64,000 nt of DNA. Origin: Tsukamurella pulmonis. Its GTDB lineage: Bacteria; Actinomycetota; Actinomycetes; Mycobacteriales; Mycobacteriaceae. The notes beneath the pieces are model-generated. The model was not told the DNA's origin. It did no database searches and saw nothing but the letters and a program-made list of their open reading frames with translations. Positions 37,452 to 47,148 of the stretch are shown here, in pieces. The stretch is from contig NZ_FNLF01000002.1 of the NCBI RefSeq assembly GCF_900103175.1, forward strand, positions 2,246,136 to 2,310,135. The letters are read 5' to 3'. Every line of letters starts with the position of its first letter. Position 1 is the stretch's first letter. The translations under genes were made by a program, and so were the position numbers.

Positions 37452-38108
37452 TCAGTCGCCGGTGTGGCCGCGCAGCAGGTCCGCGAAATCGGCCACCGGG
37501 CCGAGGTCCAGCGACTTCCCGGAGCGCCGCGGGGCACTCAGGTCCGACGGTCCGCCGAAGCCGGCCACGGCACCGTCGGCCTGGACGAGCGCGCCGGCGA
37601 GTTCCGCGCCGGCGCGGGAGATCCGCGATGCGAGCTCCGAGGAACCGAAGTCCTCGGTGGCGGCGAAGACGCCGGTCGGCAGGATCTGCGCGCGCAGGTA
37701 GCTGAACAGCGGGCGCAGTGCGTGATCGAGCACGAGCGAATGGCGCGCGGTGCCGGCCGTCGCTGCCACGAGCACCGGGACGCCGGTCAGCGCGTCGGTG
37801 TCGAGCGCGTCGAAGAACATCTTGAACAGGCCGCTGTAACTCGCGGTGAACACCGGCGAGACGGCGATCAGCCCGTCCGCGGCGGCGATCGCGTCCTTGG
37901 CCGCGGTGAGCGCCGGTGTGGGGACGCCGGACGTCATCACCGTCGCGAGGTCGCGGGCGAGCTCGCGGACCTCGATCACCGTGATGTCCACGGCCTCGCC
38001 GCGGGCGGACACAGCGGCCCGCGTGGCGTCGGCGAGCTGATCGGCCAGCAATCGCGTCGACGAGGGCTCGGAGACACCGGCGGCGACGACCACCAGGGAG
38101 CGGGTCAT
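37452..38108 (-). CDS. NAD(P)H-dependent FMN reductase (CE1759 type)
   Basis: A 218-residue flavodoxin-fold reductase. SLVVVAAGVSEPSSTRLLAD is the phosphate-binding loop and GLIAVSPVFTASYSGLFKMFFDAL the second FMN contact, typical of the CE1759/SsuE-like family. It would supply FMNH2 to the LLM monooxygenase whose gene ends 2 bases upstream on the same strand. It is the only recognisable FMN reductase in the window, so it might also serve the other six LLM enzymes. Confidence 0.92.
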   Translation of the reverse strand: MTRSLVVVAAGVSEPSSTRLLADQLADATRAAVSARGEAVDITVIEVRELARDLATVMTSGVPTPALTAAKDAIAAADGLIAVSPVFTASYSGLFKMFFDALDTDALTGVPVLVAATAGTARHSLVLDHALRPLFSYLRAQILPTGVFAATEDFGSSELASRISRAGAELAGALVQADGAVAGFGGPSDLSAPRRSGKSLDLGPVADFADLLRGHTGD

Positions 38109-38110
38109 GG

Positions 38111-39244
38111 TCAGGCCTCCTTCGATGTGACGAGGTCCTGGGCGGGGAGCACCAGGTGATGGGGCGAATCCGGGCCCGCGGCGACGAGCGAGTCGTGGGT
38201 CGGCGGGTCCGACGGGACGTGGGCCGGGCGGCGCAGCTCGAACTCCTTGCGCAGCACGGGGACCACCTGGGTGCCGAGGATCTCGACCTGCTCGAGGACC
38301 TGGTCCAGCGGCAGGCCCGCGTGGTCGAGCAGGAACAGCTGGCGCTGGTAGTCGCCGGCGTAGTCCGCGAAACCGAGGGTCTTCTCGATCACCTGCTCGG
38401 GTGTGCCGACGGTGAGCGGGGTCATCTGCTCGAAGTCCTCCAGCGACGGTCCGTGCCCGTACACGGGCGCGTTGTCGAAGTAGGGGCGGAAGCGGCGCTT
38501 GGCCTCGGCCTCGGTCTCCGCCATGAACACCTGGCCGCCGAGTCCCACGATCGCCTGGTCGGCGGAGCCGTGGCCGTAGTGCTCGAAGCGCTGCCGGTAC
38601 AGGCGCACCATCTGCTCGGTGTGCTCGGTGTTCCAGAAGATGTTGTTGTGGAAGAAGCCGTCACCGTAGAACGCGGCCTGCTCGGCGATCTCGGGCGAGC
38701 GGATCGAGCCGTGCCAGACGAACGGCGGCGTGCCGTCGAGCGGCGCGGGCGTCGAGGTGTAGCTCTGCAGCGGGGTGCGGAATTGGCCCTCCCAGTCGAC
38801 GACGGGCTCGCGCCACAGCCGCCGCAGCAGGTGGTAGTTCTCGATCGCCAGCGGGATGCCCTGCCGGATGTCCTTGCCGAACCACGGGTAGACGGGGCCG
38901 GTGTTGCCGCGGCCCAGGGTGAGGTCGACGCGGCCGTCGGCCAGGTGCTGCAGCATCGCGTAGTCCTCCGCGATCTTCACCGGATCGTTCGTGGTGATGA
39001 GCGTGGTGGCGGTGCTCAGGCGCAGCTTCTCGGTGCGGGCGGCGATCCAGCCCAGCATCGTGGTCGGCGAGCTCGGCACGAACGGCGGGTTGTGGTGCTC
39101 GCCGGTCGCGAACACGTCCAGGCCCACCTCTTCGGCCTTGACGGCGATCGCCGTCATCGCCTTGATGCGGTCGTGCTCGCTGATGGTGGTGCCGGTGGTC
39201 GGGTCGGTGGTCACGTCGCCGACGCTGAAGATTCCGAACTGCAT
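38111..39244 (-). CDS. LLM class flavin monooxygenase (CE1758 type)
   Basis: A 377-residue enzyme that occurs as an obligate pair with the downstream FMN reductase in corynebacteria and relatives. Motifs: MQFGIFSVGDVTTDPTTG, VGLDVFATGEHHNPPFVPSSP, LSTATTLITTNDPVKIAEDYAMLQHL, GRVDLTLGRGNTGPVYPWFG and FVWHGSIRSPEIAEQAAFYG. AAGGA lies 5 bases before the ATG. A perfect 16-bp palindrome beside a TACAGT -10 box lies upstream, so the pair is probably controlled by a repressor, which is not encoded next door. Substrate unknown. Confidence 0.92.
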   Translation of the reverse strand: MQFGIFSVGDVTTDPTTGTTISEHDRIKAMTAIAVKAEEVGLDVFATGEHHNPPFVPSSPTTMLGWIAARTEKLRLSTATTLITTNDPVKIAEDYAMLQHLADGRVDLTLGRGNTGPVYPWFGKDIRQGIPLAIENYHLLRRLWREPVVDWEGQFRTPLQSYTSTPAPLDGTPPFVWHGSIRSPEIAEQAAFYGDGFFHNNIFWNTEHTEQMVRLYRQRFEHYGHGSADQAIVGLGGQVFMAETEAEAKRRFRPYFDNAPVYGHGPSLEDFEQMTPLTVGTPEQVIEKTLGFADYAGDYQRQLFLLDHAGLPLDQVLEQVEILGTQVVPVLRKEFELRRPAHVPSDPPTHDSLVAAGPDSPHHLVLPAQDLVTSKEA

Positions 39245-39285
39245 GTCGATCCTTCCCGTTCGGGTCCCTCGCGGACCCTTCGATC

Positions 39286-39307
39286 ACTGTAACGGACCGC
39301 GGTCCGT
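39286..39307 (-). promoter_or_regulatory. Perfect 16-bp palindrome and -10 box ahead of the LLM/FMN reductase operon
   Basis: ACGGACCGCGGTCCGT (39292-39307) is a perfect palindrome. On the minus strand it is followed directly by TACAGT (39291-39286), a good -10 hexamer; the palindrome thus fills the space between the -35 and -10 positions, a classical TetR-type repressor site. The transcript would start about 35 bases before the ATG. No regulator gene is adjacent. Confidence 0.65.
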
Positions 39308-39378
39308 ATCTATTTCCGGGAGGTCGCGCCGTTCGCGGCGTCGGTTCGGCCGGAGAGCGGCGAGGCCCGACGCCGAGA

Positions 39379-40053
39379 TCAGATCGGCTCTCGACGCACG
39401 ATGTCCGAGGAGTTGATGACGAGCACTTCGCGGTCCGACTCGGTCAAGGCGGTCACGAAGCCGGACTCCACCTTGAGCACGTGGGCGGTGATGACACCGG
39501 TTCTCGTGTGCAGCCGTTCGGCGGGCGACCAGGGCGTGCGCTCGACGGCGGCGAGCAGAAGCACGGCGAGTGCCGCGATCGATCCCACCTCGCGGATCGC
39601 GAAGTCGACGGTCCGCCCGCTGAGCCCTTCGGCGAACCAGTGCTTGACGGCGAGGACCGCCACCGCGATGACCGCCGCTCCGATGGGTACCCACACGTAG
39701 CCGTAGGTGACGGTCAGCGCGACGCAGGCGGTCGTGAGGACCGCGACCAGGAGCGCGGACCACACGCTGGTGGGCGACTTCGCGTGCACGCGCCATGCGA
39801 GCCTCAGGACCGAGAGGGGGAGCAGGACCATGACGAGGGCGCTGGTGAACTCGGGATCGCTCATGAGCGTGCCGAGCACGATCGTCAGGGCGCTGTTGAC
39901 GTCGGTCACGGCCATGATCCGCGACGCCACGCGCCAATCCCACTCGGACACGACGAGCAGGCGCAGCACGACGAACAGGACGGCGATGGTGGCACCCGTT
40001 CCCAGGGTGCGCACGATGCGGGCGTCCGTCGCTTCGGCGAGATTGATCGACAT
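39379..40053 (-). CDS. Uncharacterised integral membrane protein
   Basis: 224 residues with about six hydrophobic segments, including ATIAVLFVVLRLLVV, LVMVLLPLSVLRLAW, VWSALLVAVLTTACVAL, VPIGAAVIAVAVLAV and [15 protein letters not shown], and a hydrophilic C-terminal domain of about 50 residues ending VLVINSSDIVRREPI. Function is not recognised. The ATG giving MSINLAEATD has AGGA 5 bases before it and was chosen; a GTG 33 bases upstream (VTEPESDAQ) is an alternative. It stands alone on the minus strand between nrtR and the LLM operon; the 134 bases downstream hold only the regulatory palindrome. Confidence 0.7.
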   Translation of the reverse strand: MSINLAEATDARIVRTLGTGATIAVLFVVLRLLVVSEWDWRVASRIMAVTDVNSALTIVLGTLMSDPEFTSALVMVLLPLSVLRLAWRVHAKSPTSVWSALLVAVLTTACVALTVTYGYVWVPIGAAVIAVAVLAVKHWFAEGLSGRTVDFAIREVGSIAALAVLLLAAVERTPWSPAERLHTRTGVITAHVLKVESGFVTALTESDREVLVINSSDIVRREPI

Positions 40054-40151
40054 GCGATCCTGCGCGTCGCTCTCCGGCTCGGTCACCTGCGGAGCGTAAG
40101 CACACACGCGGGCGCAGGTGGGCCGATCGCGCGGGTCCGGGTGGCCGGGCC

Positions 40152-40877
40152 TCAGCCGGGTGGGCGCAGGGTGGCGAACTCGTCGGTGATGCGCAGGTAC
40201 GAATCGGTGAACCGGTACAGGGCGGGTGGGCGTCCCCGGGTGGCCTGGCCGGTCTCGCCGGTCGCGGTGATCACCGATCGCCGGGAGAGGATGCGCAGGA
40301 GGTTGGTCGCGTCCACGGGGTAGCCGAGCACGGCGACGTAGACGTCGCGGAGCTGGGAGATGGGGAAGGCGCGCGGGGCGAGCGCGAAGCCGATGTTGGA
40401 GTAGGACAGCCGGGCGGCGAGCCGCGCCCGGGCGCGGTGCACCATGGCGGCGTGGTCGAAGGCCATCGTCGGCAGGGCTTCGACGGGGTGCCAGGTCGTG
40501 TCCTCGGGAAGGCGCGGGTCGGTCCCCGAGCGGACCAGGCCGAGGAAGGTCGAGGCGAGGGTGCGATCGGCGTCAGCAGTGGCCGGAACCCGGTGCGGGT
40601 CCGAGAACTCCGCGAACTGTTCGAGGTGCGCCACCTCGGTCAGGTCGACCTTCTCGGCCAGCAGTCGACGCGCGCTGGCCGGTAGGTCCTCGCGCGGCCC
40701 GAGCAGACCGCCCGGCAGTGACCACGCGCCCTGGTCCGGGGCCATCGCGCGCTGCCACAGCAGCACCTCGAGTCCGCCCGCTGCCCCCGTGCCGCCGATG
40801 GCCGGCGCGACCCGGAACACCGTCGAGAGGACTTCATGTGCGACACGCATCGGGGGTGCGGTGCTAGCATCGGCCAT
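40152..40877 (-). CDS. nrtR: NrtR-type Nudix transcriptional regulator of NAD synthesis
   Basis: A 241-residue protein with an N-terminal Nudix domain and a C-terminal winged helix. The Nudix box reads GLLGPREDLPASARRLLAEK, with G-x5-E intact but the REUXEE core changed to RLLAEK, so two glutamates needed for hydrolysis are missing, as expected for a sensor of ADP-ribose or NAD rather than an enzyme. The C-terminal part (YSNIGFALAPRAFPISQLRDVYVAVLGYPVDATNLLRIL in segments, RSVITATGETG) is the NrtR HTH. It is divergent from nadABC, and an operator candidate lies between. TATGAT ends exactly 6 bases before the ATG, giving a leaderless message. Confidence 0.9.
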   Translation of the reverse strand: MADASTAPPMRVAHEVLSTVFRVAPAIGGTGAAGGLEVLLWQRAMAPDQGAWSLPGGLLGPREDLPASARRLLAEKVDLTEVAHLEQFAEFSDPHRVPATADADRTLASTFLGLVRSGTDPRLPEDTTWHPVEALPTMAFDHAAMVHRARARLAARLSYSNIGFALAPRAFPISQLRDVYVAVLGYPVDATNLLRILSRRSVITATGETGQATRGRPPALYRFTDSYLRITDEFATLRPPG

Positions 40878-40878
40878 A

Positions 40879-40897
40879 TATCGATCATAGGTCGATA
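40879..40897. promoter_or_regulatory. Candidate NrtR operator between nrtR and nadA
   Basis: TATCGA-N7-TCGATA is a 6-bp perfect inverted repeat with a 19-bp span, inside an A+T-rich stretch, 30 bases upstream of nadA. It covers the TATGAT -10 box of nrtR on the minus strand, so binding would block nrtR and probably nadABC. NrtR-family regulators are known to bind palindromes next to NAD synthesis genes and to be released by ADP-ribose or NAD. Confidence 0.65.
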
Positions 40898-40926
40898 AAT
40901 AGCCGACGAGAAAGGGAGGCGCCGCG

Positions 40927-41979
40927 ATGACCACAGCCACGTCCGCCGCCACCGCATTCAGTTCGCCGCTCGCCGAGCGGATCGTCGAGGGCGGCGGTAT
41001 GTACACCGGCGTCGACGGCGACCGCGAGTGGGCGGCGGAGGTCAAGCGCCTCGCGAAGCTCCGCGACGCCACGATCCTCGCCCACAACTACGAACTTCCC
41101 GCCATCCAGGACGTCGCGGACTTCGTGGGCGACTCGCTCGCACTCTCCCGGATCGCCGCCGAGGTCACCACGTCGACGATCGTCTTCTGCGGCGTCCACT
41201 TCATGGCGGAGACCGCGAAGATCCTCAGCCCCGAGAAGACGGTGCTGATCCCGGATCAGCGCGCCGGCTGCTCGCTGGCCGATTCCATCAAGGCCGTGGA
41301 GCTGCAGGAATGGAAGGACGAGCACCCAGGCGCCGTCGTGGTCTCCTACGTCAACACCACCGCCGAGGTGAAGGCCCTCACCGGCATCTGCTGCACCTCG
41401 AGCAACGCCGTCGAGGTGGTGCAGTCGATCCCCGAGGACACCGAGATCCTGTTCCTGCCCGACCAGTTCCTCGGCGCCCACGTCAAGCGCGTCACGGGCC
41501 GGCAGAACATGCACATCTGGGCGGGCGAGTGCCACGTGCACGCGGGCATCAACGGAGACGAGCTGGCGGCGCAGGCCAAGGCCCACCCCGATGCGGACCT
41601 CTACGTGCACCCCGAGTGCGGCTGCGCGACCTCGGCGCTCTACCTCGCGGGCGAGGGCGCCGTGCCGGACGACCGGGTCAAGATCCTCTCCACGGGCGGC
41701 ATGCTCGACGCGGCGCGGGAGACCAGTGCCCGCGAGGTGCTGGTGGCGACCGAGGTGGGCATGCTCCACCAGCTGCGCATGGCGGCGCCCGGAGTCGACT
41801 TCCGCGCCGTCAACGACCGCGCCTCGTGCAAGTACATGAAGATGATCACCCCCGCGGCGCTCCTGCGCTGCTTGGTCGAGGGCGCGGACGAGGTCTTCGT
41901 CGACGCCGAGACGGCCGACGCGGGCCGCCGGGCGGTGACTCGGATGATCGGGATCGGGCAGCCCGGCGGCGGGGAATGA
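40927..41979 (+). CDS. nadA: Quinolinate synthase
   Basis: NadA condenses iminoaspartate with dihydroxyacetone phosphate to quinolinate, using a [4Fe-4S] cluster. The 350-residue protein shows [24 protein letters not shown] (in segments), [44 protein letters not shown] and [14 protein letters not shown], which carry cluster cysteines. GGGAGGC lies about 8 bases before the ATG. First gene of nadA-nadB-nadC, with the NrtR operator upstream. The stop overlaps the nadB ATG by 4 bases. Confidence 0.97.
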   Translation: MTTATSAATAFSSPLAERIVEGGGMYTGVDGDREWAAEVKRLAKLRDATILAHNYELPAIQDVADFVGDSLALSRIAAEVTTSTIVFCGVHFMAETAKILSPEKTVLIPDQRAGCSLADSIKAVELQEWKDEHPGAVVVSYVNTTAEVKALTGICCTSSNAVEVVQSIPEDTEILFLPDQFLGAHVKRVTGRQNMHIWAGECHVHAGINGDELAAQAKAHPDADLYVHPECGCATSALYLAGEGAVPDDRVKILSTGGMLDAARETSAREVLVATEVGMLHQLRMAAPGVDFRAVNDRASCKYMKMITPAALLRCLVEGADEVFVDAETADAGRRAVTRMIGIGQPGGGE

Positions 41980-43478
41980 CCACGCGCGCCGGGGGCGGAG
42001 CGAACGGGACCGGCACCCCGGCCGATCTGCTCGTCGTCGGCGCGGGCGTGGCCGGCCTGACCGCCGCGGTGGCCGCGGCCGACGCCGGGCTGACGGTGAC
42101 GGTGCTGTTCAAGCCCTCCGTCGGCGGCGCACCGTCGACCTCGACGGCGTACGCGCAGGGCGGCATCGCCGTGGTCGATCCGTCCGATCCGACCGACGGC
42201 GTCGACCGGCACGTGGCCGACACCGTCGCGGCGGGCGGTCCGCTCGTCGACGTCGTGGCGACGCGCTCCATCCTCGCCGACGGGCCCGCCGCCGTGGACC
42301 GGCTGATCAGCTGGGGCGCGGAGTTCGACCGCCGGGCCGACGGCCGTCTCAAGCGGACACGGGAGGGCGGGCACACCGTCTCGCGGATCATCCACGCGGG
42401 CGGCGATGCGACCGGCGCCGAGGTGCAGCGCGCCCTCACCGCTGCCGCGAGGGCGAGGCCGAACGTCACCGCCCGCCCCGCGCAGGCGTACGCGCTGCTC
42501 GCCGACGGTGACCGCATCGTCGGGGTGCGCACGGCCGAAGGGGACGCCTTCGGACGCACCGTGCTGCTCGCCACCGGCGGTGCGGGACACCTGTTCTCGA
42601 GTACCACCAATCCCCTCGGGGCCACCGGCGACGGCATCGCGCTGGCGGAGGCCGCGGGCGCGGAGGTGCGCGAGCTCGAGTTCGTCCAGTTCCACCCGAC
42701 GATGCTCTACACGCCCGGTGCGCGCGGCCGGCGGCCGCTGATCTCGGAGGCGGTCCGCGGCGAGGGTGCGCATCTCGTGGACGCGCGCGGCGCCGGCGTC
42801 ATGGACGGCGTGCATCCGATGGGCGATCTCGCGCCCCGCGACGTGGTGGCGCGCGCTGTCACCGCCGCCATGGAACGCACAGGTGCCCCGTGCGCATACC
42901 TCGACGCGACCATGATCCCCGATGTCGCGCAGCGCTTCCCGACGGTGACGGAGGCGGTCCGCGCCGCGGGCATCGATCCGCAGACCGAATTGATCCCGGT
43001 GGTCCCCGGCGCGCACTACCTGTGCGGCGGGGTGGTCACCGACCTGCACGGTGCGACCGGTGTCCCCGGCCTGTACGCGGCGGGCGAGGTGGCGCGTACG
43101 GGGCTGCACGGGGCCAATCGTCTCGCCTCCAACAGTCTCCTCGAGGCCCTCGTGATGGGGCTGCGGGTCGCGGCCGCCGCGCGGCGTGCACCCGCACTGC
43201 CCGGCGGCGCGGTCCGTGAGGTGGCTCCCGCGCAGGCCCGCGCCGAACGGGATGCGCTGCAGGACGCCATGACCGGTGCCTGCGGCGTGCGGCGGACCGT
43301 CGCCGGACTGACAGACCTGAGCGGGCTGCTCGCCGATCCCGCCTTCGTCGTCGACGGACCCGCGGTATCTTCCCGGGACCGGGAGGACGCCGTGCTCACC
43401 GCAGTGGCGCGACGCATGGTGGGGCAGGCGCTGACCCGACAGGAATCCGTGACCGAGGTACTGGAGGTACGCCCGTGA
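41976..43478 (+). CDS. nadB: L-aspartate oxidase
   Basis: FAD enzyme oxidising L-aspartate to iminoaspartate for NadA. The 500-residue protein has the Rossmann motif [70 protein letters not shown]-type [14 protein letters not shown] and [18 protein letters not shown]. The chosen ATG overlaps the nadA stop; the open frame runs further upstream without family similarity. A GTG of nadC overlaps its stop by 4 bases. NadA and NadB are known to work together because iminoaspartate is unstable. Confidence 0.97.
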   Translation: MTTRAGGGANGTGTPADLLVVGAGVAGLTAAVAAADAGLTVTVLFKPSVGGAPSTSTAYAQGGIAVVDPSDPTDGVDRHVADTVAAGGPLVDVVATRSILADGPAAVDRLISWGAEFDRRADGRLKRTREGGHTVSRIIHAGGDATGAEVQRALTAAARARPNVTARPAQAYALLADGDRIVGVRTAEGDAFGRTVLLATGGAGHLFSSTTNPLGATGDGIALAEAAGAEVRELEFVQFHPTMLYTPGARGRRPLISEAVRGEGAHLVDARGAGVMDGVHPMGDLAPRDVVARAVTAAMERTGAPCAYLDATMIPDVAQRFPTVTEAVRAAGIDPQTELIPVVPGAHYLCGGVVTDLHGATGVPGLYAAGEVARTGLHGANRLASNSLLEALVMGLRVAAAARRAPALPGGAVREVAPAQARAERDALQDAMTGACGVRRTVAGLTDLSGLLADPAFVVDGPAVSSRDREDAVLTAVARRMVGQALTRQESVTEVLEVRP

Positions 43479-44338
43479 CCGAGCTGACGCTCGAGCCCGA
43501 CCGCGCCGAGGTGGTGCGGCTCATCCGCACCGCCCTCGACGAGGACCTTCGCTACGGCCCGGACGTGACCAGCGAGGCCACCGTCCCCGACGGTGCGACC
43601 ACCCTGGCCAAGGTCATCAGCCGCGAGCACGGCGTGCTCGCCGGCATCCCCGTCGCGGAATGGGTGCTCGACGAGGTGGTCGGTCCCGGGAACTACCGCG
43701 TGCCGGCGAAGATCGCCGACGGCACCGTCGTCGCGCCCGGTGACGTGGCCATGGCGATCGAGGCGCCGACCCTCGCTCTCCTCACCGCGGAGCGAACACT
43801 GCTCAACATCGTCACGCACCTGTCCGGGATCGCGACCGCGACGGCCGCCTGGGTGGGGGAGGTCGAGGGCACCGGGACGAAGATCCGCGACAGCCGCAAG
43901 ACGCTGCCCGGGATGCGGGCCCTGCAGAAGTACGCCGTGCGCGCGGGCGGGGGAGTGAACCACCGGATGGGGCTCGGGGACGAAGCGCTCATCAAGGACA
44001 ACCACGTGGTGGCGGCGGGTTCGGTGACCGCGGCGATCGAGGCGGTGCGGCGCCGCGCACCCGGCGTCCCGCTCGAGGTGGAGGTCGATTCGCTCGAACA
44101 ACTCGAGGAGGCGTTCGCGCTCGGCGTCGACCTGGTCCTGCTCGACAACATGCCGCTGTGGATGACGCAGTCCGCCGTGCAGCGCCGCAAGAAGCTGGCA
44201 CCGCGCACGAAGCTGGAATCCTCCGGCGGGCTCACCCTGGACGTGGCCGCCGACTACGCCCGCACGGGTGTCGACTACCTCGCCGTGGGGGCGCTGACCC
44301 ATTCGGTGCGCGCCCTGGACCTGGGGCTCGATCTCTGA
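43475..44338 (+). CDS. nadC: Nicotinate-nucleotide pyrophosphorylase (carboxylating)
   Basis: NadC (quinolinate phosphoribosyltransferase) forms nicotinate mononucleotide from quinolinate and PRPP. The 287-residue enzyme shows DEDLRYGPDVTSEATVP, TLLNIVTHLSGIAT, RDSRKTLPGMRALQKYAV (substrate-binding RKT...K), GGGVNHRMGLGDEALIKDNH and VDSLEQLEEAF. Normal length. The GTG start overlaps nadB. It ends the operon; 18 bases separate it from the convergent DUF1345 gene, and no clear hairpin was seen there. Confidence 0.97.
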   Translation: MTELTLEPDRAEVVRLIRTALDEDLRYGPDVTSEATVPDGATTLAKVISREHGVLAGIPVAEWVLDEVVGPGNYRVPAKIADGTVVAPGDVAMAIEAPTLALLTAERTLLNIVTHLSGIATATAAWVGEVEGTGTKIRDSRKTLPGMRALQKYAVRAGGGVNHRMGLGDEALIKDNHVVAAGSVTAAIEAVRRRAPGVPLEVEVDSLEQLEEAFALGVDLVLLDNMPLWMTQSAVQRRKKLAPRTKLESSGGLTLDVAADYARTGVDYLAVGALTHSVRALDLGLDL

Positions 44339-44356
44339 GAGTGCCTTCGGCGTAGG

Positions 44357-45088
44357 TCATTCGGCGTTGGCGAGTGCGACCACCAGGTTGATCGTGCTGG
44401 CCAGGATGCCGTTCGCGAAGATGAACGACAACAGCGTGTGGCGCAGGGTCGCGTTACGCATCTCACTCGACGTGATCACCGTGTCCGAGACGGCGTAGAC
44501 GGTCCCGAAGGTCAGGGCGACGTAGGCGAAATCGGTGTACCGCGGCGGCGCCTCCTGGTTGAAGTCGATGCCGCCCGGCGGGTTGTCCGTGTAGTAGATG
44601 TCGGCGTACCGCTGCATGTACAGCAGGTGGATCATCATCCACGAGAGCGCGACGGTCCCCAGTGCGAGCGCCGCCAGGCCGAGGCGGGCGCTGGACGGCG
44701 CGGTGTGCGCGTCGACCATGACCACACCGACCGCGGCCAGACTGATGAGCGCGGCCATCGTGGTCAGGAAGTTCGTCTGGCTCTTCCGCGGATCCTGCTC
44801 GGTGGCGTGCAGCGCGGTCTCCGCGGCATCCATCTTCGAGGTCATCGTCCAGATCCAGAGGTCGTAGATGCCAGCGGCGAACGCCCAACCGACCGCGGGA
44901 GCATGCCGCCACACGTCGAGGAATCCGGTGGCGATGCCGGCCGCGACGCCCACGACGAGCATCGAGCCGGTGCGGATCCGACGCGTGTTGGCGCGACCCG
45001 CCCACCACTTCTTCGCTGGAGCCGCGGGAGTCGCGGGAGGCGCGGCCCCCGCGGCACCGTCGGCGGCGTGGTGTGACGGCATCGACAT
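44357..45088 (-). CDS. DUF1345 family membrane protein
   Basis: 243 residues. After an Ala/Pro-rich N-terminal 25 residues there are about five hydrophobic segments (GSMLVVGVAAGIATGFL, FLTTMAALISLAAVGVVMV, LALGTVALSWMMIHLLY, FAYVALTFGTVYAVSD, LLSFIFANGILASTINLVVAL). The segment DFNQEAPPRYTDFAYVALTFGT, in two halves, and AVSDTVITSSEMRNATLRH are the DUF1345 hallmark. The function of the family is unknown. Convergent with nadC and divergent from the alcohol dehydrogenase gene. Confidence 0.85.
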   Translation of the reverse strand: MSMPSHHAADGAAGAAPPATPAAPAKKWWAGRANTRRIRTGSMLVVGVAAGIATGFLDVWRHAPAVGWAFAAGIYDLWIWTMTSKMDAAETALHATEQDPRKSQTNFLTTMAALISLAAVGVVMVDAHTAPSSARLGLAALALGTVALSWMMIHLLYMQRYADIYYTDNPPGGIDFNQEAPPRYTDFAYVALTFGTVYAVSDTVITSSEMRNATLRHTLLSFIFANGILASTINLVVALANAE

Positions 45089-45210
45089 GCGGTGATTCTA
45101 GGGCGCAACCAGCGAAGTTTCTCGATTGCAAGACGATGTGATGGACGAGTCACCGGCAGACCGCGGAGGCGGTGAGCGTGGGCAACGACTCCGGGCGCAC
45201 AATGGGAAGC

Positions 45211-46268
45211 ATGATCGTCAACGCATATGGGGCCACCTCCGCCACCGAACCGCTCACACCGATGACCGTCGAGCGCCGCGACCCGGGCCCGCACGACGTC
45301 CAGATCGCCGTCCGCTACGCGGGTATCTGCCACAGCGACATCCACACCGTGCGCAGCGAGTGGGGCCCCGCCCGCTACCCGGTGGTCCCCGGTCACGAGA
45401 TCGCCGGTGAGGTGACGGCGATCGGTTCCGAGGTCACGAAGTTCGCCGTCGGCGACCGCGTCGGCGTCGGTTGCTTCGTCGACTCCTGCCGGGAGTGCGC
45501 CGCCTGCGTGCGCGGCGAGGAGCAGTACTGCGAGCGCGGGATGGTCGGCACCTACAACGCCAAGGGTCGCGACGGACAGCCCACCCAGGGCGGCTACTCG
45601 ACCGGCATCGTCGTCGATGAGAACTACGTGCTGCGCGTGCCGGAGAGTATCGACTACGCGGCCGCCGCGCCGCTGCTGTGCGCCGGCATCACGCTGTTCA
45701 GCCCGCTGCGCCACTGGAACGTGGGACCGGGCACCAAGGTCGCGATCATCGGCCTCGGCGGTCTCGGTCACATGGGCGTCAAGCTCGCCGCCGCCATGGG
45801 CGCCGAGGTGACGGTGCTCAGCCAGTCGCTCAAAAAGATGGAGGACGGCCTGCGCCTGGGCGCCGCGCACTACTACGCGACCTCTGACCCGGACACCTTC
45901 AAGGTGCTGCGCAATCAGTTCGACGTCATCATCAACACCGTCTCCGCGAATCTCGACATGCACCAGTACTTCGGCATGCTCGCCGTCGACGGCACCCTCG
46001 TCGAGGTCGGCCTGCCCGAGCACCCCGTGCCCGTCAACGTCTTCGACCTGACCCGCAACCGGCGCAGCTTCGCCGGCTCGATGATCGGCGGCATCGCGCA
46101 GACCCAGGAGATGCTCGACTTCTGCGCCGAGCACGGCATCGGCTCCGAGATCGAACTGATCTCGGCGGATCAGATCAACGAGGCCTACGAGCGCGTGATC
46201 GCCTCGGACGTCCGGTACCGCTTCGTGATCGACACCGCGACCCTCGAGGCGCCGGCCACCGCCGGGTC

Positions 46269-46272
<4 letters not shown>
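45211..46272 (+). CDS. adhC: NAD(P)-dependent zinc alcohol dehydrogenase (AdhC/YahK type)
   Basis: A 353-residue medium-chain dehydrogenase. [18 protein letters not shown] and [11 protein letters not shown] hold the catalytic zinc ligands; [15 protein letters not shown] holds the four cysteines of the structural zinc. [18 protein letters not shown] is the NAD(P) site. Close to mycobacterial AdhC/YahK aldehyde reductases acting on a wide range of aldehydes. CACAAT ends 7 bases before the chosen ATG, which favours it over an ATG 9 bases upstream. The 122 bases upstream hold no gene. Its stop shares CTAG with that of the convergent VOC gene. Confidence 0.92.
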
Positions 46273-46676
<404 letters not shown>

Positions 46677-46686
46677 GCCGCTCACG

Positions 46687-47148
46687 TTATTGCGGTGCGG
46701 ACGGCGGCGCTTCTCGATTCCTGACCGGTCGCATCACCTGGCGCGCGAGGCACGCGGGGATGCCCTCGGCGGCGGCGCGGTGGTCGCGCTTGTAGACGCT
46801 CGGCGGCACACCGACGAGCTCGGTGAAGCGGGTGCTGAAGGTGCCGAGTGAGGAGCTCCCCACCGCGAAGCACGCGTCGGTCACCGAGACGTCACCGCGG
46901 CGCAGCAGCATCATGGCGCGCTCGATCCGCCGGGTCATCAGGTACGAGTAGGGCGATTCGCCGTAGACGCGCCGGAACTCGCGACTGAGGTGTCCTGCCG
47001 ACATGTGTGCGCCGCGCGCCAGCTCCTCGACGTTCAGCGGCTGCGCGAACTCGCGGTCGATCCGGTCGCGGACGCGCCGCAGGACGGCGAGATCGCGGGC
47101 GCGCTGCGCCCGGTCAGGAACCCGGGCGCCACTTCTTGGCGTACTCAT
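46687..47148 (-). CDS. AraC family transcriptional regulator
   Basis: A 153-residue regulator consisting almost only of the AraC DNA-binding domain: VRDRIDREFAQPLNVEELARGAHMSAGHLSREFRRVYGESP (in segments) is the first helix-turn-helix and VTDACFAVGSSSLGTFSTRFTELVGVPPSVYK the second. No ligand-binding domain is present, so it may act as a short SoxS-like activator. Its start overlaps the end of the plsC-like gene by 35 bases. It probably controls the VOC gene behind it. Confidence 0.9.
   Translation of the reverse strand: MSTPRSGARVPDRAQRARDLAVLRRVRDRIDREFAQPLNVEELARGAHMSAGHLSREFRRVYGESPYSYLMTRRIERAMMLLRRGDVSVTDACFAVGSSSLGTFSTRFTELVGVPPSVYKRDHRAAAEGIPACLARQVMRPVRNREAPPSAPQ

Noticed and set aside
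45202-45210. Alternative ATG three codons upstream for the alcohol dehydrogenase
   Set aside because: CACAAT overlaps this ATG and ends 7 bases before the next ATG, which fits a leaderless start at 45211.
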